Source of the DNA: Emergomyces orientalis
Lineage: Eukaryota; Ascomycota; Eurotiomycetes; Onygenales; Ajellomycetaceae
Assembly (NCBI GenBank): GCA_002110485.1
Contig: MOWL01000009.1
Coordinates: 1 to 64,000 of the forward strand
Length of the DNA: 64,000 nt
Direction: 5' to 3'
Below, one piece after another: positions 43,801 to 54,069 of this stretch. Within the stretch, counting starts at the first letter, position 1. Every line of letters begins with the position of its first letter. A program made the position numbers and the translations under genes. Below the pieces are notes generated by a model that was given only the letters and a program-made list of their open reading frames with translations, was not told the origin of the DNA and made no database searches.

Positions 43801-45953
43801 CTCCCCGCTCTATGGAGCTAATATTTGTGGGCTATGATGGGTTCACTAACTATCGACTGGTTGACCCCTCCAACGGGCGTCTATATATATCCAAAGACGT
43901 CATATTCCAGGAGGATCTGCACCTGGCGGACCCATCGGCACCCCTCACTCAAGACCCCAAGGCTCTACCATCGGCAGCCCGACAGGCGGCTGCAGTGATT
44001 CCTTTGGCTGCCCCAAATCTAAATATAACCTCAATCTCCACCCCTACGGGCCCTGAATCTAATCTCTTTATTGAAGAAGAAATCCAACCAGATCGTCCAC
44101 TTTTCTTGGAGCCGACAAATAACTGGTGGATTGATTATGAAATTACAGCGAGGATTCCAACCTTTTTGGTGCAGAATGCACCTACTTCTCCAGAATCCGA
44201 GCTAGAGATGAACACTACATTCCCCGCGAACCTGGCCACCCTTCCTGCTGCAGAGAATGCGGCCTCAGTGGGGGAGGCCTCAGTGGGGGATGAACCCGAA
44301 GACCTTCCTGGGGATCCCGAGATCATTGGGCTCCCGATTCCGAAAAACCTCACGCGTGCCAGAGCTTCCCCAGAATGGAAGTACTATTATCATGCATGCG
44401 TTAAAGAGGTTAACCGTTTAAAACAAATAGGTGCATGGCGCCTAGTGGAAAGAACCCCTGACATGACCATACTTCGCGGCCAATGGGTGTTCGATAAGAA
44501 AGTCAATAATATGGGCAAGGTTACCCGATATAAGGCCCGCTGGGTCGTATGTGGGAACTATCAAGAGAAGGGGGTTAATTACTCCAGAACCTTCGCCCCC
44601 GTTGTATCCGCTTCCACATCCCGAGCTCTCATGGCGATCTCGGCATCCCGAGACTGGCATGTTCTTCAAATCGATATGGTGACTGCATTCCTGAACGCTC
44701 AGCTGCCGCAAAATGAGCGTGTATATATGCATCAACCTGCTGGCTTCAAGGAGGGCCGCGGCGACCTAGTCTGTGAGTTAATACAGGGCCTCTACGGGCT
44801 CAAGCAGGCCGCTCTTTTGTGGTATGAAGAACTGCGTAAAATGCTCCTAAGAACAGGCTTTCGCGTTAGCCCATACGACGCCGGGTTATTCATTAATGAC
44901 GCCCGGAAAGTCTATATAACAGTATATGTGGACGACGTGCGCCTATACGGCCCGAATATTGAAGATTTGAACTGGGCCAAGGCTGAAATAGCCAATAACT
45001 ATGAGATCAAGGATGTAGGGGACTCTAACCACTACTTGGGCATGAAGATTGAGAGAGGCTCAGATTCTCTCACACTCTCTCAACCCCTATTTGTGAAGAA
45101 CCTATTAGAAGAGTTCTCTATGGAGGACTGTCATCCCACAACTACCCCCATGGAGCAGAACATTGACTTCATGAATGATAATGAGGAACCTATCGCCTAC
45201 ACGGCAGAATTTACCCTACGCTCCTATCAATCGGGCATAGGATCTCTGCAGTATTTGGCAGCCAACACATGTCCGGATGTTAGCTTTGCGGCGGGCTTTC
45301 TCGGCCGATTTAGCTCGCGTCCTACATCAAAGAATTGGGCGGCATTTAAGCGTACACTTCGCTATTTACAGGGCTCTGCTGATGATGGAATAACCTACTA
45401 CAAGAATGCGGACATAGAACCCGTAGTGCATGCCGATGCCGATTGGGCGGGCAGGGACCCGGGTTCCCGATCAACCACTGGCTATATCATATATATGGCC
45501 GGAGGCCCCATTGCGTGGCGTAGCTGCAAGCAGACAGGGGTCTCCAAATCATCTACAGAGGCCGAATATATTGCTTCTTCGGAGGCCGCCTATGAGCTCG
45601 TTCATCTTCGGGAGCTCTTAGAGGATGCCGGCTTCGTCCCGTCCCGCCGAAATAATCTCGATGCCGAAGATTGCCCCATTCCCTCAATAGCCAATGGCCT
45701 GGCATGCACTATCCATGCCGATAATAAGTCTGCCATAGAGCTATCCTCTAGCGAGGCCATTCCACGCCGCTCGAAACATATAGAGGTTCGGTTCCATATT
45801 CTTCGGGATCTCACACGTAAGGGAGAGATCTCGGTCCGATACATTCCATCCGCTGAGAATGCGGCGGATGGCCTAACCAAGCCACTCGGGCCACTAAAAT
45901 ATATGCATTGGAAGGAGCTTATTAAAATGAGGAAGAAAGGGGTTCTAGTTTGA
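40809..45953 (+). CDS. copia Gag-Pol polyprotein
   Basis: Single frame of 1714 residues. Order: Gag (about 1-450) with a short Cys/His knuckle CSQCERGHYGTC; protease with DSGAGCHIACN near residue 540; pre-integrase zinc motif H..H..CATC near 735-765; integrase with catalytic D-D-E (IITDNATRMRW, HSDRGELNS, PQQDGVSERSVG); RT with WVFDKKVN, QIDMVTAFLNA, YGLKQAALLWYE and active-site YVDDV; RNase H with HADADWAG, SSTEAEYIA and HADNKSAIELS. All core residues are present, so the element looks autonomous. About 30 Trp, all TGG. It ends at TGA 45951-45953; a TAA follows nine codons later. Confidence 0.97.
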   Translation: MADPSRPPRMNTRSQSRIEPTGSGIGDDLPHRSSSARGRLPGAFESSVNEPPVTPHHPDTGLNTAPTTVRPARSTRRLVEPERHTESADEDEGENTPASQAPIPHSDPYSVRRLEYETEREKRKGLELQLRIEELRTRAAEVTAAAAAAAPSSAPNPTTRPAPTWDPEIGTKIRYNLYDPDTPAGKAINQFRQDVKNIVKPNALTGTSNYVSWKTSMTSRLTDAQCWDIIEEEQVEDPLQDPEWAPFWMARNRWLYAFISNSLSAAVRPRFIKNDTENRIAYTLWRVIAEEFATPKTQLRREATLEFMALGGTQVTNLHAFFDKFRMVILKLELENVILADSVLFDTFYSALPNVWRDYIQKKVEEEQTSKSTAVTLNVHSLMEEIRSRLDPPKDKKPMQSASTAANAAQSDSPNTNSNSARGARTQGQSRGSQGRGGHRGGGRGAGNPPPTCSQCERGHYGTCWLANPDKAPDDWRTFNTARIKEFREKKNKDKKINESQLAITDGSETFQMANLAEVINIPACFVEPRKDSLTIWDSGAGCHIACNRSHFSTFYKINGPTVQVANRAILKVQGVGIASIPAGERLIEFNHVYYVPGPFANLISAGLMERQGYSRRDMHIEAGNYFEFLSPAGSDVFYANLAPNNVYILSDNPPVFDGVMNDPEFGGTAYLAVPKPKTISIEYDPNAASLGPFSREEVEHLINPKDPDTDSFVVSPPARLPAIIPKQLSIDEWHRRLGHTGQDNIIKMARDPRFGIAIIGPKKLSFCATCVKSKQKRASYKNAPLRRATRKALKIWVDVFGGGDTLGVREEEDISSYTGKKLAMIITDNATRMRWVFLLERKDEVLKYVRIFNQFMKNLLGRGIAIIHSDRGELNSNAANAYMLSEGIKWEPTPPHTPQQDGVSERSVGLIIEKARSLLIDSSAPEKMWGEAVIAATELLNLMPTSTVLYGGIENADPKPTTPYEAWLGALPSARGIRRWGCKAFLKIVPKPINKMAPRSMELIFVGYDGFTNYRLVDPSNGRLYISKDVIFQEDLHLADPSAPLTQDPKALPSAARQAAAVIPLAAPNLNITSISTPTGPESNLFIEEEIQPDRPLFLEPTNNWWIDYEITARIPTFLVQNAPTSPESELEMNTTFPANLATLPAAENAASVGEASVGDEPEDLPGDPEIIGLPIPKNLTRARASPEWKYYYHACVKEVNRLKQIGAWRLVERTPDMTILRGQWVFDKKVNNMGKVTRYKARWVVCGNYQEKGVNYSRTFAPVVSASTSRALMAISASRDWHVLQIDMVTAFLNAQLPQNERVYMHQPAGFKEGRGDLVCELIQGLYGLKQAALLWYEELRKMLLRTGFRVSPYDAGLFINDARKVYITVYVDDVRLYGPNIEDLNWAKAEIANNYEIKDVGDSNHYLGMKIERGSDSLTLSQPLFVKNLLEEFSMEDCHPTTTPMEQNIDFMNDNEEPIAYTAEFTLRSYQSGIGSLQYLAANTCPDVSFAAGFLGRFSSRPTSKNWAAFKRTLRYLQGSADDGITYYKNADIEPVVHADADWAGRDPGSRSTTGYIIYMAGGPIAWRSCKQTGVSKSSTEAEYIASSEAAYELVHLRELLEDAGFVPSRRNNLDAEDCPIPSIANGLACTIHADNKSAIELSSSEAIPRRSKHIEVRFHILRDLTRKGEISVRYIPSAENAADGLTKPLGPLKYMHWKELIKMRKKGVLV

Positions 45954-46074
45954 AGAATATGTTGGGAACTGGTTTTTTAACTATCTTGTTTTTCCAGTTA
46001 ATTTTGTACATATACATAGAAGAAGGGCCTATTTCGTATGCAGCACTATGTAGTGATACTATGGTGAGTGGGGG

Positions 46075-46175
46075 TGTCGGACCTATCCGTCCGGCTTAGT
46101 AATTCTCTCTCCACCATATATAACTCCGTAGCTAGCATACCCCTTTAATCAATCAAAAACATCGTACCTCCCACA
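46075..46175 (+). repeat. copia 3' LTR
   Basis: Identical to the 5' LTR over 101 bp. Preceded by the purine tract and followed by the ATCTA target duplication. Confidence 0.96.
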
Positions 46176-46180
46176 ATCTA

Positions 46181-47403
46181 AACATATATAAACACTATCT
46201 ACACTCAGTGAGTACATTAACTCTGCGTACTAAAACGGCTACAACTTGACACCGCAAAATCACTCACCGCTATCGGCTATCAGCTGGAGACGAGCTGCCT
46301 ACTCACATACATACTTGATGTCTATTTAGACTAATTGATCTAGGTCATTTTTAAAGAATCTAAGGATTTGAAGACTTCAATAGAATTTTGAGAAGGTCTA
46401 CAATGTCAGTCAAAGATTGCAAAACCGAGTAAACTTCCCCCAGAAAAGGCTTGACTAACTTGAAATTAATGAGGGAGCCTTGGCCAGGGACTTTATTTCC
46501 ATCTCTATCGCTAATTTGCTATCTTTCTGGGGTGTGATCGTGGCTGGCGGTTATTTACTCCGTAGAAATAGTTTAGTTAGTTGCTTGGCAGGATTGGCAT
46601 CAGCAGACGATGTGAGACAAATTGAAGCTCTATCCAGATTAACCTCCAACTCCGCTCGCTTTCATTGCGCGGACGGGTTTGACGAACACTCGCGTGGATG
46701 TTAGAGGAGTTCAACTCAAAGATTTGAGAAAGGATCCCGCATTCTAGTGTGCCTACAACAAGAGCCTGTATGAAGTAGATTTATTCCAGGGAGCAATTCC
46801 TCCCTGAAGCTATGTCTCATACACATAGAGATCAAAAAACCCCTGGGCAGAGAGCAGAGACTTCAGGATACAGAGGGTCAATCAATGTCGTGGTCAACTA
46901 GCTTATAGGCGCAACCTCTGAGTTCAAAGTTTTACCCATCCATGATAAGGACGCGATTAGACTACAGCTAGCTGATATATACTAACTACAGAATAGGCTC
47001 TATCGCCGTGGACTAGCAGAACAGGAGAATCATCAAGCTAGCAGATGGTGTGCTATCTTCTCATCCATAGGCAAGGGCACCTTGAGCGTCGTCAATCTGA
47101 CCGCCTTGATTTGACCAATGGCTGACTCTAACAATTGATGCTGGATATATGGACAATACAAGGGGCATAGAAGTATAAAGCTGTGGTAACTTTCTCTTGC
47201 TTTTGACCTTTTTATTTCTCTCTCTCAAGGCAATAGTTAGAGATTAAGGTAAACATTTCTTCTATTCATTATCTTTTACTTGGTCATATTAACTAATGCA
47301 ATTTTAACATAATTAGATTCAGACAATCCAGCCTCATCAAACGTGCAGTTGAAATATACTTACACACAAACCTCTCAAGCCTGATAGCTATAAAGCATTC
47401 AAG
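46181..47403. other. Intergenic, no recognised gene
   Basis: Only short frames without motifs. The last 200 bp is AT-rich and may hold the promoter of the secreted protein gene at 47404. Confidence 0.45.
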
Positions 47404-47893
47404 ATGGTAACAACACCTGCGCACTAATGCCTTATGCTGAGATTATTTTGCTAATGTTACTCAGAAACTATCCCTTGTAGGCCTTGTTGCTCTTCTCACA
47501 GCTGCTTCAACCGCTACACCTCTTGCATCACCCATTGAAGAATCCATCAACACAGCAGCTGCGGGCTGGCGCTGTGAGAGACGTGGTTGGGGTAGCAGCA
47601 GTACACTTATAGCTACCCATAGCGAGTTCAATAGGAAATTCGGGAACTCGAGACTCAAGATGGCAGGACACCAATGCTATGTTGTCAAATGCTACAAGCA
47701 CTACTTTGGAGTTTGCAACGGCGCTGGCTATACTCAAGTAGAGAAATCCGGGCTACGAAATGTTGCAAAGAATGCCATCCCCTCTAATACAGGTTCAGCC
47801 TGTAAATTCAGTGGGAGCTTGGGTCTGAATTATGTTTATGGTAATGAAGAGCACCTCAACCTAGGCAGAGGAAATGATATCAGAACCTGTTAA
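47404..47893 (+). CDS. Small secreted cysteine-rich protein
   Basis: Best model: exon 1 is only the ATG (47404-47406), intron 47407-47464 (GTAACA...CTCAG, with a GCTAATG branch-like site), exon 2 from 47465 to TAA 47891-47893. It gives 143 residues: signal peptide MKLSLVGLVALLTAASTATP, a short propeptide, then a mature part with six Cys and a compact basic character. No family recognised; size and Cys content fit secreted effector-like or antimicrobial-like proteins. Without the intron there is no ATG before 47660 and no signal peptide, which favours the spliced model. RNA evidence is needed for the 3-nt exon. Confidence 0.65.
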
Positions 47894-48169
47894 ATTGATA
47901 TCAGACTGATTGATCACTTATCTGCTTGAAATTCTCACAATGAGCAAATACAGTCTTTATCTATATGAGTACACCTGTCACTTTTATCTCTTATATTTTT
48001 GTTGAATGATTAGAGAGGCTTTGACACCCTTTTACTCTTCAGTTTCATTAAGCCAGGCCTGTTTTGAGTCTACATTACTCTGTAGTGAAAGTGTATATTA
48101 GCGAGTTATCTCAGACTAAAACTTATTTCTAAGTTTCTTTTAAAGACTATTCTACTTAGTATATCTTCA
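47894..48169. other. Spacer, no recognised gene
   Basis: AT-rich, may contain the 3' UTR of the secreted protein and an upstream intron of the next gene. Confidence 0.4.
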
Positions 48170-48174
48170 GGTCC

Positions 48175-48767
48175 AGCAGCAGAGCCCTGTTGAGTCACGG
48201 GACAACATCTCCTTGAGCTCTACTGGCTCAACGAGACCAACATCTCTGGTGCAGGCAACATGCACTTGGGAATTGGCAGTTCATGGTTCTATACGTTGTG
48301 AAAAAAGCGCTGTCAGGGAAGCCATCCGTATCATTCTTTCCAGCAATCCACTGAATCTCCAACCCTCGAGACCCGTACTGAGTTGGACTCAATCAATCCG
48401 TACAGCTCTTGCAGAGAGCCGGCCGATTATGCCTTTTCAGCAAATGTATAAATCTCTTAATCAGGAAGAGGTGGGCTACATCCGGAAGAGGCTGGAAGAA
48501 TACACAGATGAAGTGAGACGGCATATCCATAAACTAGATGGCTTTGACTGTGCAGTAATCCTTGCAGATGCCAGAACTCTATTTTTGTACATTGCGCTTC
48601 TGAAGTTGATGATCAAAACCTATCAGGTACAGTTGCAATCCAAACTTAAATTGAAGTGCGTTAACTGACAGTGATATTAGACTGAGCTACAATCCAAGAA
48701 GAGAGCCATGCAACCCACTGAGACTGCAGGCCAGGAAAACTGTGGAAAGCGGCGGCGATGATATTAG
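48175..48767 (+). CDS. Unrecognised gene, 3' exons
   Basis: A frame beginning after a plausible acceptor (CTTCAG at about 48174) reads through 48213-48623 to KLMIKTYQ, then an intron (GTACAG...ATATTAG, about 48627-48680) and a last exon TELQSKKRAMQPTETAGQEN ending KRRR. The next codons are TGA TAT TAG. The product is charged and helical (YIRKRLEEYTDEVRRHIHKL) with a basic end that could be a nuclear signal. No family recognised and no ATG up to the first acceptor, so upstream exons are probably missing from my model. Confidence 0.4.
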
Positions 48768-50636
48768 GAACACGCATGCAGATCTCCAGAGATTGCTAAG
48801 AAGATATTTAAATACAAGTTTGATGTCAGCAAGACACAAAAAAGAGGAAAATATAAGTCAGCCCTGACAGTGATGATGCGTAGTCAACCTCGGGTGACTC
48901 AGCAAAACCTTTTTTTAACATCCAGATCAAAGTTTTTTGGAATGTGATGAGAAGATATTTTTGGGATTAACATCAGGCACAAGGAGCAGGTACAAGGATA
49001 GAAAGAGTTGAGAGGTTGAGGGAGGTGTAAATAGCTTAACACTCAATACAAATTTTGATGCCAGTTTAAGACAAACAGGTGGAACTCTTCTCGCAACGCC
49101 GCAGACTTCGTTGGCTCTTTTTGAAGATGAGTTTGCGTTGTATTCATTTGGGTGTAGCATAAAGGCATATTAGTAAGCGGGAGAAGATTGGGAACTTCTC
49201 TGTACTACTGTTCCGAAAACCGCCCGATTTTCCAATACGGAAGCTGCTAAAGATGGTTCTGGCGAAGACTCCTGAAGACTTTGATGAAGATCTTTCCAGC
49301 GTTTCGGGTCTCTCTATTAATTCTGAAGCAGATGTAAGTACTATGAGAACGTGATTGGGAGAAACGCTGACAGCAACATTTTCAATCCAGGTCGATGGGG
49401 AGGATGAGATTGATCGGGTTGAGTCGAACAGGTCCTACAACGGGTCAGATGCCGATTACTTACTACGAACTTAAAGCGGAACGCAAAGAACGGAATAGGG
49501 CGGGCCACTCCTGGAGTACTGTGTCGCATGGCAGCTGACGTGGCAACCGCGGAGCGATCTGATCCTGGGCTGCGAGGAGCTGGTCTAGACTCTGCTGGAA
49601 TGTGATAGGCAATATTAGTAGAGCTCGTGAGCGGAAATGAAATATGAGAAGCAAACAAAGATCAAACAAGGGGAACAGAAGCAATGAGGCAAAAGTCAAG
49701 ACAGACAAAGTGCAGAACAAATAAGAACTGAAATTGATATTGACACATTAACAGATGAAAATTCTAACCAATTGATTTTTCAATCTTGCGTTCACCGTCC
49801 CTGCGTGATCTTCTTTTCTGCTTGAAACACCTGTGGCCCGTCAGAGGAGTCAGTGAAGGCCGCTTGTCCTTCCACTCTGCATGGAATTTTTTGCCCATGG
49901 TATGGTATTTTCTTTGTGCGTGTTCTTTGTTTGTGTCTTGTTTGCTCTTCGCTCTCATTTCTTTGTCTCTCACTTTTGCTTTTCTTCGGTTCCACCGGCA
50001 TTCACAAGAGCTGTCATCACAGTTGCATTTCTCTTTGTGGTGAAATTGTCAGTTAAGTAATTCGTTGCTGAAATAACTGTATTCTTCGTCGTAATTTCGA
50101 CGGGCCTTGATATACATGGGCTGATGTCAAATGACAACTTCCGATTGTTTCTGAAAAATGTCCCATCATTTAGCACAGCTGCTTATGCTACTCTGCAATA
50201 CCAACCCTTCTCCCCTACCAAATATCTCGTGGAGACGTAGCGGAAAAGCGCTCTACCCTAGGCAGTCAGATCACGCAGAAATGGCAATTAGCTCAGCTGC
50301 CTCCGCCTCCCATCTCCCATCGTGTGTTAAAAGATGTTCAAACTTATCAGCTGCAGGTGTAATGAATAGCAATGATCTCACTCCTCCACAAGACATAGAA
50401 TATTTGTTGAGATTTACATTTCATTGTTAGTCCTGTACCTTCTTGAATACTTTTCAGTGGTATAACATCTTGTGAGGCGCTGTTGGTGTCCACTTTCTCT
50501 TCAGGTGCGAGCAAACGAACATGTACCCGTAGCTTCTCACCCTCGAAACTACTGAACTCTATGGCAGCACTGAAAGATAATATAACACGCATCTCTCATT
50601 AAGCTTTCCAAAAGTCCTTAAGACTTGGAAGCGGCC
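48768..50636. other. Intergenic, no recognised gene
   Basis: Open frames on both strands at 49341-49720 and 49780-50180 lack motifs. No tRNA or transposon end seen. Confidence 0.4.
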
Positions 50637-50689
50637 ATGGACCCTAAAGAACAGGTCGCACAGGAAGCAGGCGTCTTTATTGGCACATA

Positions 50690-51636
50690 TCACCCGCTGA
50701 ACAATATGCTGCGGAACAAGAACAGCTTCGACAGGAACAGCTGAGGCAGGAGGAGGAGGCAAGAGCGGCCGCCGAACGATATGCCGCAGAACAAGAACAA
50801 CTGAGGCAGGAGGAGGAAAGAGTGGCTGCCAAACAATATGCTGTGGAACTAGAACAGTTTCGCCAGGAGGAGGAGGAAAAATTGGCCGCTGAACGATATG
50901 CCGCGAAACAGGAACAGCTTCGGCGAGACGCGGAAGAAGCCGCAGCTGAGCAAGTTAAACAAGAGCAGATTCAGCGTGAAGAAGAGGAAAGACATACTGC
51001 CGAGAGAGCTGAACAGGAACGGGTTCAAAAGAAGGCTGAGGAAAGGGCAGCTATTGAGCACGCAGCTGAAGAAGCACGTCTTCAACAAAAAGCAGAAGAA
51101 AGAGCTGTTGCTGAGCAAGCAGATCAAGAGCGGCTTGCGAGAGAGGCAGCAGAGCCAGTACAGCTGCAGCCAGGGAAGAATAAGAGAGGGCGGCTGTTGG
51201 CAAAGCCATAGAGGAGACACACACCCCACGGCCCGTCACACAACTCGACTTCGCGCCCTTCATGCCCATTAAGGGTGATGGCGCTCACAGTCCCGTTGAC
51301 CCTGCAAGCACCGAGTGAGCGACGAACGTCGCAGACCCCCCTCCAGAAGTTGCGAGTCGAAAAGCTGCTGAACGGACCACCAGATTGACACGGTTGGAAG
51401 GGCCAGTCTCCCAAATGCAGCAGGGTAAGCTGCGGAGACCTGGAGGCATCCCAAAAGCTTCGGAGAGAGGTGTTTCTCCACAGGGAACTGTGAGGAGAGC
51501 CGCTGCCGAACAATCTTTGAAAACGGGTAACAGACTCCAACGCTCGCAGCCAGATTCGCAGCTTCAAGGGGCATCCAGGCTCGGACTGTCTTTGAGCCTA
51601 CCAGGTCCGGCTCCTACCTCCAGCATGGTGACATAG
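50690..51636 (+). pseudogene. Decayed coiled-coil protein gene
   Basis: From about 50690 to 51185 the frame encodes Glu/Ala/Gln/Arg-rich heptads with repeating AERYAAEQEQLRQEEE-like units of 20-25 residues, a long coiled coil. A frameshift near 51185 moves the continuation to another frame (KAIEETHTPRPVTQLDFAPF, a TGA at 51317, then VASRKAAERTTRLTRLEG) ending at TAG 51634-51636. An ATG at 50632 (MDPKEQVAQEAG) lies out of frame upstream. Probably a dead gene or internal exon of a larger coiled-coil protein; the function is unknown. Confidence 0.5.
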
Positions 51637-51639
51637 TAC

Positions 51640-51745
51640 CCCTTCCCTTGGTCATTGTGCTAAGGACCATCTGATGTAGTCCCTGGCCTTTTGTCAACCT
51701 TCTTCTGCCACTGTGCCTCTGGCCTGATTGGACTTCGGCCCTCGG
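51640..51745. repeat. Dispersed repeat, GC-richer copy
   Basis: About 100 bp related to 33268-33370. This copy keeps C and G at most sites where the other has T and A. Confidence 0.6.
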
Positions 51746-51949
51746 GTAAGAGAGGTTGAATGTGGTTGGTTATTATGATATATCTAGTGCTAACCGATAC
51801 ATGATATTAAGGTGGGATGAAATGGGAGCCAAGCAGCCGAAAATAAACGAAAAGTAACAAGTGACCTTCTGGCAACATTTCATGACTCTCTGCAAGATGT
51901 CTTATTTCTCTTGCTGTTACAGTCTCAATAATTTTTTCTACAGTGTCTA

Positions 51950-52720
51950 GCTTCAAGTTTCATCGTGACCAGCGGTATCAGATCCTGCCTGCATCCATTC
52001 AAGAGGGTATCATCCTCTTTGTGGGAGTGTGTGGCTGGAAGCACTGTGTCTATATTGCGTAGGTGCCGTCTCTTTGTCGATGTCGACCGTTCTTTTTTCC
52101 AATCTTCTTTCATTACTTGAATTGGTGCCACTCCACGCGGTGACCAACCGGTGCGTCTGAAACCCATCCATCTATCACAGCCAGATTCATCCACAAAGAC
52201 TAGCTGCCATGAGGAAAAGTTTGAAACATAACGGATATAAGAATCCCGTAGATCTTCATTACGCTCCTTTGCTTTTTGCCAGCATGTCTTTTTTGACCAA
52301 CCAACCGAGTTGAGAGCCCTGCTAGTACTGCAGGTTGTGACATGTTTCTAAAACTCATCCCAGAGGAAGATTGTCATTTCATCCAGATATAAACGGGGCT
52401 TTTCGAATAAATGGTTGCAAAGACCTTTGGGCATTAATGGTGTGACAACGCGGCCTTTTGCCACGAATTAGCAGCGCCCTTGCATTGCCAAAATCAGCAC
52501 AGGTTTGAGCGAAGGGAATAGATAGATTGTCAGCCGCATTCAGCTGTGTTAGCAATTGGGGATATGGTGAAAGTTTCACCACTTTTCAATATATCACGAA
52601 TAAGCTGAAGTGTTGAAGGTGATAATCTCGAAGCCATTCTGAAGACGTTAACTACCAAAGCGAAGACAAGAAAAGCTCGGTGCCTGCGAAAAACCAACAC
52701 TTTACAATACACTGAGTCAT
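51950..52720. mobile_element. Scrambled Tc1/mariner relic
   Basis: Plus strand 51955-52065 encodes KFHRDQRYQILPASIQEGI, matching SRFHRDQRYQILPAYAQDDI of the copy at 61 kb. Directly after, the minus strand 52195-52065 encodes DESGCDRWMGFRRTGWSPRG, the preceding part of the same protein, and further to 52640 the N-terminal HTH (MASRLSPSTLQLIRDILKSG). So the two halves now face each other. Several stops and frameshifts; inactive. Confidence 0.72.
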
Positions 52721-53691
52721 GTGATTATACGTGACAGTACATTTCATGGCAGGGGTTTATGGACGCTAGCTACCTATATTTGAACTAGTGGAACTTGGCA
52801 CTGGGATGAAGGCGGGAGTGTGGAACTGTCAAGCTGGTTTGAAAGTACGGAGCCTGTTTCATTTGTGTGAAAAGCTAAATTCATCTGCATCTGATGCTCT
52901 TATATCCACATTGGAGGATTCAAGTCAATTTCAACAAGTGGACCAGTGTTGGATTGCACAGAGAAACTCTACAGCGCCAAGGTGCTGGATGGCAAGGGAC
53001 AGCAGCCGCTACTACTAAAGGATGAATTACTGGACTCAGAAATAATATGATTGTTGTGTTGAAAAAATAACTGTGAGATTCATAGAAAAGAGAAAATAAG
53101 AGAAGAGTACTACTCTAGAGCTTCATGAAAAGAAGAAGATCAATCTTCAGATTTTGTTGATGAAACTGTTGAATCATCGCCGCTCCAGCAGCTTGTTTCA
53201 CTACAACTACATGATGCATGGCTTGCTGGATTGATCACGAGTATAGTGGGAGGACCTTTTCTTCTTCTTCTTGAGATTCCTTTTCTTTTCCTTATGTGGA
53301 CTCGAGCCTCTTGGGACGTCGGCCTCCTGTCTGTGGCTCTCGCAGTGAATCTTTGGTTCAGAATGGTCCTCAGAGAGCTCATTGGAAATCAGAGGCCTGC
53401 TGACGAGAATTGCGATTACAATCAAGGCGGTACGGAGCAGTATGATAGTGACGAAGCCTTGTCCGAGAGGGGCTACCGGATCCAAGTTTATGTTACATTT
53501 ATCCATGAAGCGATTGCATTTCTTTAATGTTCTCGCTCTCATATGCACCTCTTTATGTCTGCATGCTATTGCGCCATGACCCGTACCAGTGGACTCGAGG
53601 GCTGATGATACAGATATCAACGACAATGCAGCGTATCAACAATCGGCATCACTAGACATTTTGGCAAATGCCGCTAACAATGTATTTTATA
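52721..53691. other. Intergenic, no recognised gene
   Basis: Frames at 53140-53630 on both strands lack motifs. Nothing assignable. Confidence 0.4.
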
Positions 53692-54069
53692 CTAAAGGTT
53701 TGACATGAGTGCAGGAGGAGGTACTACATCGCTGGAGAACAAAGTGGCGGGCGTGTAGAACACCTTGGGGAGAGCTCTTTGAAAGAATGCTTTGAATATG
53801 TGAAGGACAATTCTTGATACATATTTCCAGAGGTTTTTCCAGATCAGTGTGAGAAGACTGTCAACACTCAGTGCAGTTCTGCTCTTGATGACTGATAACA
53901 CTTTGAGGACCTCGACCGAAAACTGACCCCACCGCTTCCACCGTGCGAACGTCCCTAAACAAGCGCTCGCGGCAGGATCCTGTACGGAGTATTTCCAATC
54001 GGGTCTCTCCAAATGAGCCTCAACCCCTGCGAACTCACCAACAAGGCGGTTAAGTTGGATTTTGGACAT
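53692..54069 (-). CDS. Hypothetical protein, 125 residues
   Basis: ATG-initiated frame, MSKIQLNRLVGEFAGVEAHL at the start, aromatic-rich middle (WKRWGQFSVEVLK, WKNLWKYVSRI) and Pro-rich end. No family recognised and no flanking promoter evident; may be a remnant. Confidence 0.28.
   Translation of the reverse strand: MSKIQLNRLVGEFAGVEAHLERPDWKYSVQDPAASACLGTFARWKRWGQFSVEVLKVLSVIKSRTALSVDSLLTLIWKNLWKYVSRIVLHIFKAFFQRALPKVFYTPATLFSSDVVPPPALMSNL

Larger units (their letters stand above)
40476..46175 (+). mobile_element. Intact Ty1/copia retrotransposon with 101-bp LTRs
   Basis: A 5700-bp element. The LTRs 40476-40576 and 46075-46175 are identical, TG...CA, and only 101 bp long. It is flanked by a 5-bp target duplication ATCTA (40471-40475 and 46176-46180). 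The primer site GGTTATGAGACCC starts at 40577, right after the LTR, and suits the anticodon arm of initiator tRNA-Met, as in Drosophila copia. A purine tract GTGAGTGGGGG lies at 46064-46074. Identical LTRs and one intact frame point to very recent insertion. Confidence 0.97.

Noticed and set aside
40809..45953. Long minus-strand frames inside the copia element.
   Set aside because: They are shadows of the 1714-codon polyprotein with no motifs of their own.
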